From CAZHYV01 sp964537055 (lineage in GTDB: Bacteria > Myxococcota_A > Polyangia > Palsa-1104 > JAEUJZ01): a stretch of 64,000 bases of DNA. Below the pieces are notes generated by a model. That model saw only the letters and a list, made by a program, of their open reading frames with translations, had not been told where the DNA came from and made no database searches. The stretch lies in assembly GCA_964537055.1 (NCBI GenBank), contig CAZHYV010000002.1, positions 62,001-126,000 on the forward strand, read 5' to 3'. This document shows, piece by piece, positions 9,041-17,522 of the stretch. Position 1 is the first letter of the stretch, and every line of letters begins with the position of its first letter. Both the position numbers and the translations under genes were made by a program.

Positions 9041-11182
9041 CTACCGAGAGGTTATTTCCTCGATGCGGAGGGAGCTTGGATCCGACATGGTTGATTGAGC
9101 CTCTGTGCGAACTACGGGAAGGATTTTTGCAGATCCAGCATTGCTGTTTTGAGTCTGAGTTTCACGCTTCTTCTCGCGAAGTCTCTTCAATCCACCTGCT
9201 AGAATTTCTGCAATTAATGTACGGTAATCCATCCCCGCAGCCTTTGCGATTAAAACAAGATCGGAATAATCAGGAGTTAAGCCAGGTAAGGGATTAATCT
9301 CAAGTACATAAATTTCTCCTTGGGGATTCATCCGCAGATCAACCCGGCCCACATCGCGGCAATCTAAGGCTTGGAACGTTTCTCGAGCTGCACGTTCTAG
9401 CGCCTTTAACTCGGTCTGCGTCAGACGAGCTGGGCATTCGTAGTAGACATGCTTTTCCCATTCCTGTTTGATCTCGTAGTCGTACACGGGTCTACGCAAG
9501 CCCTGATCTTTAAAGCAAATTTCCATCGGGGGTAATACCCGAGGACGACGATCTCCTAAAAGACCGACGGTAAACTCACGGCCCAGAATATATTCTTCCA
9601 CCAGGGCTGGTTGCCTATATTTTTCCACCAGCTCCCGAACGGCCTGTCTTAGCGAAGCTTCATCATCGACGACCCCTTTTTGCGCAATGCCCTTGCTTGA
9701 ACCCTCGGCAATTGGCTTTACGATGAGGGGAAACTTGAGCGCGGGAGATAATCGCTCGCGACCCGTGCTCATGACCTGGAACTCGGGGGTTTTGATGCCG
9801 TGCTGTTTTAAAATACGCTTGGTGAGTGATTTGTCCAAGGCAAGCGCCAGTGTGGCCGAGTCGCTGCCTGTGTAGGGGATCCCACAGAGCTCACATAGCG
9901 CTGGAACCTGCGCTTCACGGTTCCGCCCAGATAATCCTTCGGCAATGTTAAAGATGAGGTCTACTTTTGCCTCGAGGAGTTTGGAAGGAAGCTCTCCATT
10001 GGCCTCTAAGAGGACAATCTCGTGACCTAGCTGCTCAAGCGCGAGCCGGATGCTCTCGATGGTCTCGGGAGCGTCATACTCTGCCTCGGCATCACTTAAA
10101 GTCTTGTCGGCACGCTTTATATTGTAGGTAAACCCGATTCTAATTTTTTCTGCCTTCGGCTTCGGCTTGGCGGCGGGCAGAAGTTTTAATCTCACAGCAG
10201 CACAGGCCAAAATTGCGAGAATTGTTTGTTCGTAGTTTAATCCCTCTCGCTGCGTTGCTGCAAAAAGCGATGTGTCTGCCTGAAGCGATGGCAGTGCATT
10301 CACTTCAAGAAAATAAATACGTCCATCTTCGGCAAGCCTAAAGTCAATGGTTGCTACGTCCCGCAGCCCAAGCGCTCTGACCACTGTTTTACTTAAAGAA
10401 CGCAACCGAGCATTCACATCTCTCGGAATATCGGCTGGGCAGCGTCTTTGAATCTTGGGAGGAGTTTCATTTTTGAGCCGGTAGTCTAAAAGAGGGTACC
10501 GAGACCGAACCAGCGGATCGATAATTTGCTCTACCGGCAAAAGAACCCCCTCTATCTCTGAGGAGCCAACGCCTGCAATATAAGGCACTGTAATATCGAC
10601 CCCAGGAATAAACTCTTCGACCAAAACGCCTTGAGGATACTGCTCTAGCAGCTTCAGAAGCATACTTCTTAACGTCTTTGTATCTTTGACAATCGACTCC
10701 GGCACAATTCCCTTCGAAGAACCTTCATAATTTGGTTTGAGAATGGCAGGGAAGGATACCGGGAAAAACGTTTCCCCTCGCTGAATTTCAGGAAGATCGC
10801 GCGCTGTATAAAGCATGCCTCGAGGAGACTCTACACCGAAGCTCGATAGTACAAGCTTTGTTAAATGCTTATCTAATGTAAGGGTCAGCGTATAAGCATC
10901 AGCTCCTGTGTAGGGATAGCCCAATTCCTCGAAAAGAGCCGGATAAAACGCTTCCCGAGCCCGCCCACGTCGTCCTTCAGCAATGTTAAAGATAATCTCC
11001 GGAGAGAATGCTTCTAATCGAGCAGCAAGATGGGATGCTGGACCCGTCACTTCGATTGGATCAACGTCATGACCCTCTTTCCTAAGAGCTTGGACCACAG
11101 CGGCAACAGTTTCGGGAGGATCAAATTCAGCTTCTTCTTCGGAATCTGTCAAACGCAAGTTGTAGGTGAAAGCGATCTTCAT
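9041..11182 (-). CDS. Tandem ATP-grasp protein, two fused D-alanine-D-alanine ligase-like units
   Basis: Two homologous halves of about 350 residues are fused. Each opens with a Ddl-like N-domain (KIAFTYNLRL... and RIGFTYNIKR..., both with a DPPETV or DAPETI element) and continues into an ATP-grasp fold. Nucleotide loops are KPNYEGSSKG and KPIAEGSSKG; metal-binding ends are FLEVNALPSL and VLEINPLPGL, so both sites keep their Glu and Asn. Ddl makes the D-Ala-D-Ala unit of peptidoglycan in the cytoplasm. A two-unit protein may make D-Ala-D-Ala or another dipeptide or carboxylate-amine product. The ATG at 11182 matches the family start, but an AGGAGG lies upstream in the same frame (see findings). 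The longest frame, from TTG at 11272, adds a hydrophobic stretch. Confidence 0.85.
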   Translation of the reverse strand: MKIAFTYNLRLTDSEEEAEFDPPETVAAVVQALRKEGHDVDPIEVTGPASHLAARLEAFSPEIIFNIAEGRRGRAREAFYPALFEELGYPYTGADAYTLTLTLDKHLTKLVLSSFGVESPRGMLYTARDLPEIQRGETFFPVSFPAILKPNYEGSSKGIVPESIVKDTKTLRSMLLKLLEQYPQGVLVEEFIPGVDITVPYIAGVGSSEIEGVLLPVEQIIDPLVRSRYPLLDYRLKNETPPKIQRRCPADIPRDVNARLRSLSKTVVRALGLRDVATIDFRLAEDGRIYFLEVNALPSLQADTSLFAATQREGLNYEQTILAILACAAVRLKLLPAAKPKPKAEKIRIGFTYNIKRADKTLSDAEAEYDAPETIESIRLALEQLGHEIVLLEANGELPSKLLEAKVDLIFNIAEGLSGRNREAQVPALCELCGIPYTGSDSATLALALDKSLTKRILKQHGIKTPEFQVMSTGRERLSPALKFPLIVKPIAEGSSKGIAQKGVVDDEASLRQAVRELVEKYRQPALVEEYILGREFTVGLLGDRRPRVLPPMEICFKDQGLRRPVYDYEIKQEWEKHVYYECPARLTQTELKALERAARETFQALDCRDVGRVDLRMNPQGEIYVLEINPLPGLTPDYSDLVLIAKAAGMDYRTLIAEILAGGLKRLREKKRETQTQNSNAGSAKILPVVRTEAQSTMSDPSSLRIEEITSR

Positions 11183-11358
11183 AGATAGATCAGGATGCCG
11201 GGATCCAAAAAGAAGAGCAAGAACCAATCGTACAAAAACAAAAATTAAATCAAACCTCCTCGCAGAGAACAATCTTATGAAAGAACCAAATTTTGGAAAA
11301 AGAAAGCCCCGTAGGTGCTCTGGGAGAACAACTTATAAATCTTAAAAATCACGGGATT

Positions 11359-11386
11359 TTGACTTTCAATCATAAATTTTTAAAAT
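11359..11386 (+). promoter_or_regulatory. Candidate promoter of the FHA-GGDEF gene
   Basis: TTGACT, 16 bp, TAAAAT. This is close to the sigma70 consensus and lies 38 bp before the ATG at 11425. The leader would have no Shine-Dalgarno sequence. Confidence 0.45.
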
Positions 11387-11424
11387 AACCGGAAGACTTC
11401 GCCTTTTTTCTATAAAGATGACCG

Positions 11425-12288
11425 ATGACAAAGATTTCTCCTTCGTTCACCCAAAAACCAAAAGCATCGCTTGTATTGCTTTATTCTGGAATCCCAGAAT
11501 CACCGGAGCGAGGACGGCACTATGCTCTTGAGAAGCATGAAATCATCATTGGCAGCGGTGATGAGACAGACATCCAGCTGTCTGCCCATGCGACAGCACG
11601 TAGGCACGCACAGCTTCTCCACGAAGAGGGGCAATGGTGGCTAACCAATCTCACAAACACAAATAGTGTACTAGTAAACGGGATCCCTGTTGGGGTTCAT
11701 ATGTTTCAGTACGATGGACAAGTCTTTCAGATTGGGGAGACAATTTTAAAATTCTTATCAGGCCAGGGACATGAATCAGATTGCTTTACCGAGATTTACA
11801 AACGCGAAATCACTGATTTTCTGACACACGTCTACAACAAAGCCTTTTTTCATACGAGCCTTGATCGAGAAATTATTCGTGCCTCTCGATATCGGCGTTC
11901 GATGTCTATGGTCCTTATCGATCTGGATGAATTTGGGAAGGTAAACAAAAATTTTGGTCAACTGGTTGGGGATGCCGTTTTAAAGGAGGCCGCTACCCGA
12001 ATGCAGCAGTGCGTGCGAAGCACCGATATTTTGGGTCGAGTGGGTGGAGAAGAATTTGCTGTGATCCTACCAGAAACCTCCTTAGAACAGGCACGCGACT
12101 TAGCCGAGCGTCTTCGCCTAAAGCTTGGAGAATCCCCTTGTGTCATCGATGGAAACGAGCTCACCGTCACACTCTCTGCAGGAGTTGCCACGCTGGAACC
12201 AGGCATGACGGCCAATGAACTCTTTCAGAAAACCAACTACTTCTTAAAATCAGCTAAACAAAACGGACGGAATCAAGTCGATGGATAA
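11425..12288 (+). CDS. FHA domain diguanylate cyclase
   Basis: Residues 35-110 form an FHA phosphothreonine-binding domain (IIIGSGDETDIQLSAHATARRHAQL, then NLTNTNSVLVNG). Residues 125-285 form a GGDEF domain with the active-site signature GGEEF at 207-211. An RxxD product-inhibition site (RSTD, 198-201) sits exactly five residues before it, as in feedback-controlled cyclases. The enzyme should join two GTP into cyclic di-GMP in response to a phosphorylated partner bound by the FHA domain. No membrane segment is present. The ATG at 11425 lacks a clear ribosome binding site. An EgtD-like methyltransferase gene follows on the same strand after about 125 bp. Confidence 0.9.
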   Translation: MTKISPSFTQKPKASLVLLYSGIPESPERGRHYALEKHEIIIGSGDETDIQLSAHATARRHAQLLHEEGQWWLTNLTNTNSVLVNGIPVGVHMFQYDGQVFQIGETILKFLSGQGHESDCFTEIYKREITDFLTHVYNKAFFHTSLDREIIRASRYRRSMSMVLIDLDEFGKVNKNFGQLVGDAVLKEAATRMQQCVRSTDILGRVGGEEFAVILPETSLEQARDLAERLRLKLGESPCVIDGNELTVTLSAGVATLEPGMTANELFQKTNYFLKSAKQNGRNQVDG

Positions 12289-12414
12289 CCCTTTTACCCA
12301 AGTTCCATTCTTGCTTGGAATTGCTTCCTGTTTTGCTGGGATGCTTAAAGAAATTGTAGCAATTTTCATTAATTCTCCTTGCTCCTTTGCAAGAAACATG
12401 ATCTTTTGTCGGCC

Positions 12415-13548
12415 ATGGAATTGTATAAACTAAAGAGCCATGCCAAACCAGCTCCTGCTCTTTCGTTTCATTCTGAAGCAGGCCGATCTGCAAAGACCCA
12501 GGATTCCCATGCCCAAGAGCGAGAGCATGAGTCTATTTTGTATACAAAATATTTTGACACCAATTATTGGGTGGCTCCGGATTGCCATCTTCTTGAACTT
12601 CGCAAGGAAATGAATGTCCATTTAAATGGGTTTGGTGGTGATATTGCAGAACCGTGGTTTACTTTGGATTCCGAGGGAGCTGAACGTTGGATCGAGATTT
12701 CTAACAGCAAATTCTATAGCCCTCTCCAAACGTTAGATTTCAATTTCATCGCGGATGTAGTATACCATCACTGGAAAAGACACCAATTCCAATCCAAGCA
12801 TATCCACGTGATGGGACTAGGCTGTGGTCAAGCGCATCATGAAATTCGGCTTGTCCACCGAATGCTGGATCGTATTCCTGATGCCCATATCAGTCTTTAT
12901 CTTTTAGATTTAAGTCCTCTTCTTTTGAACGAAGCCTTTCACGCGGCCAAAGAAGCCTTCTTGCATAGACCCAATGTCTCCCTCACTCTGCTTCAAGGAA
13001 ATTTTGACAGATTGAGTTCCTACCGCCCCATTATTGACATGGCTCAAGAATGCAACGAACTTGTGCTACTTCCCATGTTTGGGTTTAGCTTTGGCAGCTC
13101 ACAAAACGACCGTCTGTTTGTTCGGAATGCCTTGCGAACCTTCCGAAGAAATACCCTTTTCTTAGTTGATATTCTTTTGGCAGCCGCACCCGCTGACGAT
13201 CTGGAACAGATTAAAAAGCAAGACTTGCTTTTGAATGAATATTCTTACTTCCACACCGAGGAAGAAATTGAGTTCCTAATCGGGCCCCTACGAAGACACA
13301 GAAAACACCTTCACAAGGTAAATCTCTATCGGGATGTCGATTATAGCACTTGTAGTGATGGAAGCTATGCTATCGAAATGAGAGCCATCGTTGACGATGA
13401 GAGCCAATTTACCGTCATGCGAATGCGCAAATACGAACCGATTAAGCTTGCGAATATGTTCTTAAAAGAGGGATGGGCTCCTGTCCAAGCCTTCCCGTAT
13501 GGATTTGAGCATGATGCCCGCATGTTGTACATGTTATCCAAAGCATAA
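12415..13548 (+). CDS. EgtD-like SAM-dependent methyltransferase (Methyltransf_33 type)
   Basis: The first ATG is at 12415; the longer frame uses a TTG at 12379. The 377-residue protein carries a SAM motif I, VMGLGCGQAHHEIRL (about 130 residues in), an acidic strand-2 end (LYLLDLSPLLL), and LLPMFGFSFGSSQNDR. These resemble histidine-specific methyltransferases of the EgtD group, which trimethylate histidine in ergothioneine synthesis. No EgtB-type sulfoxide synthase is nearby, so the substrate stays open; peptide or amino-acid N-methylation is equally possible. Cytoplasmic. The gene has no clear Shine-Dalgarno sequence. Confidence 0.65.
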   Translation: MELYKLKSHAKPAPALSFHSEAGRSAKTQDSHAQEREHESILYTKYFDTNYWVAPDCHLLELRKEMNVHLNGFGGDIAEPWFTLDSEGAERWIEISNSKFYSPLQTLDFNFIADVVYHHWKRHQFQSKHIHVMGLGCGQAHHEIRLVHRMLDRIPDAHISLYLLDLSPLLLNEAFHAAKEAFLHRPNVSLTLLQGNFDRLSSYRPIIDMAQECNELVLLPMFGFSFGSSQNDRLFVRNALRTFRRNTLFLVDILLAAAPADDLEQIKKQDLLLNEYSYFHTEEEIEFLIGPLRRHRKHLHKVNLYRDVDYSTCSDGSYAIEMRAIVDDESQFTVMRMRKYEPIKLANMFLKEGWAPVQAFPYGFEHDARMLYMLSKA

Positions 13549-13612
13549 ATTATAAGAATTGTAAGGGGATTCCCCTGAGAAAAAGAGAAAGGAATTTTTA
13601 GGAGGATGGATC

Positions 13613-14053
13613 TTAAGGAGCTGGCTGGCTTGCCTTCCGAGCCTTCTCGCTAGGATCAGTTTCTCGGCATTCATGATTACGAAGTTTTTTGTATAAAGTG
13701 TCGCGTTCTTCCTTAAGCTTTTTGTGCCGCTGTTGGTTTTGAAAAATTGCACCTTCTTCCTCGGCAACTAATGTCTCAATCATCGAAGAAGCGACAATTC
13801 CATCATTGGCCTTTAGCAGGAACTCTAGTCTATTCTTTTCATTCTCATGTAACGCTGAAGATGCTAGTAGTCCTGCCTCTTCTGCATTCAGCTCATTGAT
13901 TTTTCGACTCATACTTCCACAATCAGCTCCTACTACTTCAGCAACCCAATCCTTAGCACTCTCTAGCTGGCCGCATCTAGAAAATAACCCTATAAGAAGT
14001 ATCTTGAAAAAGAACTTTTTTCTTTCTATGCTCATACGAGGCTTTTCTATCAT
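13613..14053 (-). CDS. Small exported, Lys/Glu-rich protein of unknown function
   Basis: The product has 146 residues. After a basic start (IERKKFFFKILLIGLFSRC) comes a long charged helical region, probably coiled coil (ELNAEEAGLLASSALHENEK, FQNQQRHKKLKEERDTLYKKL). The Cys near residue 27 resembles a lipobox, but Arg at position -1 is unusual, so lipidation is doubtful. Neither ATG at 14053 nor ATG at 14035 has a good ribosome binding site. It lies just downstream of another exported protein gene on the same strand. Confidence 0.45.
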   Translation of the reverse strand: MIEKPRMSIERKKFFFKILLIGLFSRCGQLESAKDWVAEVVGADCGSMSRKINELNAEEAGLLASSALHENEKNRLEFLLKANDGIVASSMIETLVAEEEGAIFQNQQRHKKLKEERDTLYKKLRNHECRETDPSEKARKASQPAP

Positions 14054-14086
14054 AGATATAAAACAGAAGGAACCATTCTTCTCATC

Positions 14087-14659
14087 TTACTTTTTCGTGG
14101 GAGACCGGGTAATGACTGCTTCCCCCGTCTTTTGGATGGTAACCACTACTTTTTCTATCTCCTTCGAGGGAATCCTTCTGGAGTACATTGTCACTACGAG
14201 CTCATTGTCCTTACGGCTTACTTGAGGGCTTAGATCCGTTTCAAGCGCCAACAATCCGTCAAATTGCGCATAGTGAACCAACCGAACCATCATGTCATTG
14301 GGGATTTTCTTTACATCTCTCCAACCAAGCTTTCTTATCAGCTCCGCCAGGCCCTGTTTGCCATGAATCCCATAGGTAACCCCCTCCTTATCTTTTAGGA
14401 TTCGGCAGACCCCTGTTCCAGGATAGGCGCCCACCACAGATGTGGTGATTACCGTCAACCCTAGGGGTTTAAACCACGCTTCTTCGCTCACAAGAATGTC
14501 CTGTTGCTTCTGGTCTGGCTGAGGATCTAAGGACTCTTTGCATAAAGGTTTTACTGGCTCTGCAACGAGTTCTCCATAAGAGGGAAATGCCTTCATCCAC
14601 AAAAATGAGATTGCCATGAAAAAAATTGCCTTATGCCTTGAAAATAATGGAAGCCTCAT
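14087..14659 (-). CDS. Exported protein of unknown function
   Basis: The product has 190 residues with a signal peptide (KAIFFMAISFLWMKAFPSYG, cleavage near residue 30). The ATG is preceded by AGGAGG at ideal spacing, the strongest ribosome binding site in the region. The mature part contains PLGLTVITTSVVGAYPGTGVCRILKDKEG and a C-terminal beta strand pair. A single Cys pair (about residues 40 and 85) could form a disulfide. Similar short proteins occur in myxobacterial genomes, but I cannot name a family. Confidence 0.6.
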   Translation of the reverse strand: MRLPLFSRHKAIFFMAISFLWMKAFPSYGELVAEPVKPLCKESLDPQPDQKQQDILVSEEAWFKPLGLTVITTSVVGAYPGTGVCRILKDKEGVTYGIHGKQGLAELIRKLGWRDVKKIPNDMMVRLVHYAQFDGLLALETDLSPQVSRKDNELVVTMYSRRIPSKEIEKVVVTIQKTGEAVITRSPTKK

Positions 14660-14764
14660 AGAATCCTCCTATGTTTAAAGGTCCTTGAAATCTATTGCCA
14701 AGGAATGTACTAAGCAAAACGAGGATGATTATGAGGGTTCCTTCTAGAAAGATCCAGAAACTCT

Positions 14765-15808
14765 TTAGGGGCCAGGTGGCATGAAAAGGATGGACACGAC
14801 TTCATAACTATAACCTCGCGTCTCAGGATCTTGATGCTTAAAGATGACGTAGCGGAGGATACCAAACGTATCCAGTGCTTCTCCAATCGGTAATCGAAAG
14901 TAGGATGCCCAAATATCCACAGGGTAGCCGCTATAGATGCCGGCTTCTCTCTCTTCACGGTTTAGGTTGTACGTATATTCCACATCTGCAAAACTGCCTA
15001 GATTTCCGGAAGTTCCGGTAGTTCCATCTTTTAAAATCCTACTAACGATCATATACTTTTCTGCTTCTCGATCGGTTGCTTGGAGTCGAACATAGCCAGA
15101 TGCAGTTTCAATCCGAAGGTCAGCATCTACGGATATTTTAAAATTGCCAGTGACAAAATCTGCGGGCTTGGTGGTACCATAATCAGGAGCAGGAATCGCA
15201 GAAGCGCGCACTGGATACGCTACGGCGACAGCATATCCGACTTGGTTTAAGGCACCGACTTCCTGAGGCTTATCTGAATAGACAAACTCAATGAGGAAAT
15301 CGTCACCAAACCCCTCAGAAACCAACCGGAAGTTAGCATAAAAATCTGGGGCTCCCACGGCATTAGGACCTTCATAAAAATAGACAGGGGCTACCGGAGG
15401 AACAAGGTAGGCATTTGGAAGAGGAAGGGGTTCTTTCATTCGAAAGGTTTTCCGCACCTCACCTTTGGCATCGGTCATAACAACTTCCGACAGGAGCAGA
15501 TGACAGTTGGCATCATTCCATACCACCGTAAGTTCCTCGTAGGGGAGCTTCTCAGCAAAGGCACCGACCCGAGCGCTGAAGTGGCTTTGGTCCTTCCTAT
15601 CTTTGCAGTTCTGATAAAGTCCGTTTAAGTAGATAATGCCAAGATCGTGGATGGGGCTTTGCAAGAAGCCCTTGGGTACGGTTACAACCTTCCAAGGTTT
15701 CACGACCCTGTCAGGACCGCATGAACCTAAAAAAAGGGTAGTTCCTACAAGAAGGATCGATACCATAAATCGATTGAAGAACCGATACAACGCTGGATTG
15801 AACCACAT
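14765..15808 (-). CDS. Lipoprotein of unknown function
   Basis: The product has 347 residues. The signal sequence MVSILLVGTTLFLGSC ends in a lipobox LGSC with Cys30, followed by GPDRVVKPW. The mature protein is beta-rich with alternating Tyr/Phe (FYEGPNAVGAPDFYANFRL, FLIEFVYSDKP, VEYTYNLNREE). AAGGAAGAACGG precedes the ATG. A periplasm-facing membrane lipoprotein; no enzymatic motif was found. It forms a same-strand run with the two exported proteins downstream, all possibly co-transcribed. Confidence 0.65.
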   Translation of the reverse strand: MWFNPALYRFFNRFMVSILLVGTTLFLGSCGPDRVVKPWKVVTVPKGFLQSPIHDLGIIYLNGLYQNCKDRKDQSHFSARVGAFAEKLPYEELTVVWNDANCHLLLSEVVMTDAKGEVRKTFRMKEPLPLPNAYLVPPVAPVYFYEGPNAVGAPDFYANFRLVSEGFGDDFLIEFVYSDKPQEVGALNQVGYAVAVAYPVRASAIPAPDYGTTKPADFVTGNFKISVDADLRIETASGYVRLQATDREAEKYMIVSRILKDGTTGTSGNLGSFADVEYTYNLNREEREAGIYSGYPVDIWASYFRLPIGEALDTFGILRYVIFKHQDPETRGYSYEVVSILFMPPGP

Positions 15809-15959
15809 GACCGTTCTTCCTTTCTGAGGCCTGCCAAGGATCGGTAGAAATGGTATCCTCTTAGTTATATTGTACCCTACTTTTCCCAGGAATCACCATA
15901 TTCCTTTGCGAGGAGTACTATCTTTGCAATTTACCTGAAAATTCTCATATTAAGACAGC

Positions 15960-16024
15960 CGAGTTTATTCAACGTTGCTGCAGAAAGGCCGACGTTGCAC
16001 ACCAGGGCTGGTGTGGCGTTTTTT
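15960..16024 (+). ncRNA. Candidate small RNA with its own promoter and intrinsic terminator
   Basis: TTGCAA (15924-15929), 18 bp, TATTAA (15948-15953) predicts a start near 15960. The transcript would be about 65 nt and ends in a hairpin plus six T. No plus-strand open reading frame lies between 13.6 kb and here, so the terminator has no gene to serve unless a short RNA exists. The RNA contains two ACGTTGC copies before the terminator stem. Its 3' end overlaps the stop codon of the MFS gene on the other strand by 2 bp. No known family was recognised. Confidence 0.4.
15992..16024 (+). terminator. Intrinsic terminator on the plus strand
   Basis: The stem CACACCA / TGGTGTG (7 bp) has the loop GGGC. 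A lower stem, ACG/CGT, is separated by a small internal loop. TTTTTT follows. On the minus strand no T-run follows the stem, so the MFS gene is not the client. Confidence 0.55.
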
Positions 16025-17303
16025 AGCGTTGGTTGTTTTTTGAGGATAAAAGCAAGCCGATCAACCAAATCACCGAAATTATGGCAGAGATTGCCCCCAG
16101 CCAAAGAGATGTCTGCCCCAAAGAGAGCTTCCATACATCTAAACAAAGCCCCGTAAGTTGAACGGAACCAGAAAACCCTAAGATCTGAAGCGCGTTCTCA
16201 ATGGCAAAAAATCTGCCCCACATCGAACTTTTCGATTCCTTTTGAATGAGCGTGGTGCTAACCACCCATAGCACACTCCCCGTAATGCTATGCCACAGGC
16301 ATGCCACAGCCACGAAGAAAAGATTGGGAGCCATCCAAAGGAGAAAAAACAAAGGAATTCTCGCAGCATAAACGCAGAAGATCATCCATAAAATCTTTCC
16401 CTGCATTTTTAAGAAAGATGCTGCACATAAGCTTCCTACAATGGCACCAATCCCTATTGCTGCATAGAGAAGGCCAACGGAAATAGAGCCTTCTTGTCCG
16501 AAAATATAGATTCGCTGACCATAAATTCCAGCCATCATCCAGATGCCACCACCGGTAATGGTAAATCCGGCTTTTACCAGGAGAAGGGCAAACAGCCTTT
16601 TCTTCTCGCGCAATGCAGAAAGAATCTCTCTTATGACCTTAGGACGCGATTGCTTGAGGGAGACAGCTTCTCCTCCGCTTTCTGATGTCTCTTTTCTCAA
16701 ATCTTCCAACAAAGGAACACAAACCCGAGAGAGGATGAAGGCTGAACTCAAAAATGTTCCTGCGTCTAAAATAAATGCAACCTCGGGACGAACCAGTGTA
16801 GCTAAAACTCCACCAAGCGCTGTTCCTAGGGTAAAGAGGATCGACCAGGTTACGCTGGATAAAGCATTGGCAGTCACTCTTTCTTCCTCGCGGGTCAAGG
16901 AAGGAATCAGTGCAGAGCGGGCAGGCTCAAAAAAGGCAGCACCTGTAAATTGAAGAGCTGCAAGTACGTAAGCAAGCCAGAGGCGGCTACTCTGGTTTAC
17001 AAGCAAAAATCCAAGAACGACCAATGCCCGCAGTACATCCATGACCATCATAATATGTTTGCGGTTCCAAAGGTCAGCCACATATCCTGAGATCGGCGTC
17101 CATACGACAAAAGGAAGCGTCTGTAGAATGAGGACCAGACCAATGGATTGTGCTTTCGTCGAGTAGCGAGCAACAAGCTGCAAAAGAGCTACCAAATTCA
17201 ACCAGTCCCCAAGCTCACTAACCACTTGGGCGAGCCAAATTCTTCGAAACTGTTTGTTCCGTTTAAGAAGAGTATAATAGCTGAGGTCGGTAGTGGTCTC
17301 CAT
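16023..17303 (-). CDS. Major facilitator superfamily transporter
   Basis: The product has about 426 residues and about 12 hydrophobic segments. The N-terminal part NKQFRRIWLAQVVSELGDWLNLVALLQL and the loop-2/3 motif GYVADLWNRKHIMM are typical of MFS drug or siderophore exporters of the EntS/TCR-like group, which use the proton gradient. Inner membrane. ATG at 17303 is the likely start; a TTG at 17342 is in frame further up. Neither has a good ribosome binding site, but an AAGGAGG-driven short frame overlaps the start (next entry). The substrate is unknown. Confidence 0.8.
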   Translation of the reverse strand: METTTDLSYYTLLKRNKQFRRIWLAQVVSELGDWLNLVALLQLVARYSTKAQSIGLVLILQTLPFVVWTPISGYVADLWNRKHIMMVMDVLRALVVLGFLLVNQSSRLWLAYVLAALQFTGAAFFEPARSALIPSLTREEERVTANALSSVTWSILFTLGTALGGVLATLVRPEVAFILDAGTFLSSAFILSRVCVPLLEDLRKETSESGGEAVSLKQSRPKVIREILSALREKKRLFALLLVKAGFTITGGGIWMMAGIYGQRIYIFGQEGSISVGLLYAAIGIGAIVGSLCAASFLKMQGKILWMIFCVYAARIPLFFLLWMAPNLFFVAVACLWHSITGSVLWVVSTTLIQKESKSSMWGRFFAIENALQILGFSGSVQLTGLCLDVWKLSLGQTSLWLGAISAIISVIWLIGLLLSSKNNQR

Positions 17304-17355
17304 AAGGAATGTCCCAAAAAATGAAAATGCAAAGGACGCCAAGAATCTGATTCAT
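17263..17355 (-). CDS. Possible 30-residue leader peptide overlapping the MFS start
   Basis: The ATG at 17355 has AAGGAGG 4 nt upstream, far stronger than anything before the MFS start. The frame runs 30 codons (MNQILGVLCIFIFWD...) and stops 40 nt inside the MFS gene, in a different frame. It may be a leader peptide that couples or limits MFS translation. Alternatively, a frameshift may have separated the original ribosome binding site from the gene. Confidence 0.3.
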   Translation of the reverse strand: MNQILGVLCIFIFWDIPYGDHYRPQLLYSS

Positions 17356-17456
17356 GGAACCTCCTTGCATAGGTTTTGTTTGTTGGGGGAAAAAGATTGT
17401 AGATACTTTTTCAAAAAAAGATAGGAAAAACACAAAGGAAAGAGCGTTCCCCTAAA

Positions 17457-17498
17457 AGGATGTGGTTACGCAGCGACTACACTGCGTAACCACATCCT
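17457..17498 (-). terminator. Perfect 17-bp inverted repeat, probable terminator of the propeller lipoprotein
   Basis: Arms 17457-17473 and 17482-17498 are exact reverse complements with an 8-nt spacer. The repeat lies 24 bp after the stop codon of the gene at 17523. Only TTTA follows on the minus strand, so it may also act as an mRNA 3'-end stabiliser or a protein-binding dyad. Confidence 0.5.
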
Positions 17499-17522
17499 CA
17501 GGATCTTACGAGCACGGCCTCT

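Noticed and set aside
8893..9297. Plus-strand frame of 134 residues after the small membrane gene
   Set aside because: Mostly antisense to the conserved end of the tandem ligase, no SD, no recognisable domain.
13557..13580. AGGGG-ATT-CCCCT hairpin as a terminator
   Set aside because: The stem is five bp and no T-run follows on either strand.
15931..16146. Minus-strand frame of 71 residues at the MFS 3' end
   Set aside because: Overlaps the MFS coding frame and its Cys/Leu-rich product resembles nothing; the small-RNA reading explains the region better.
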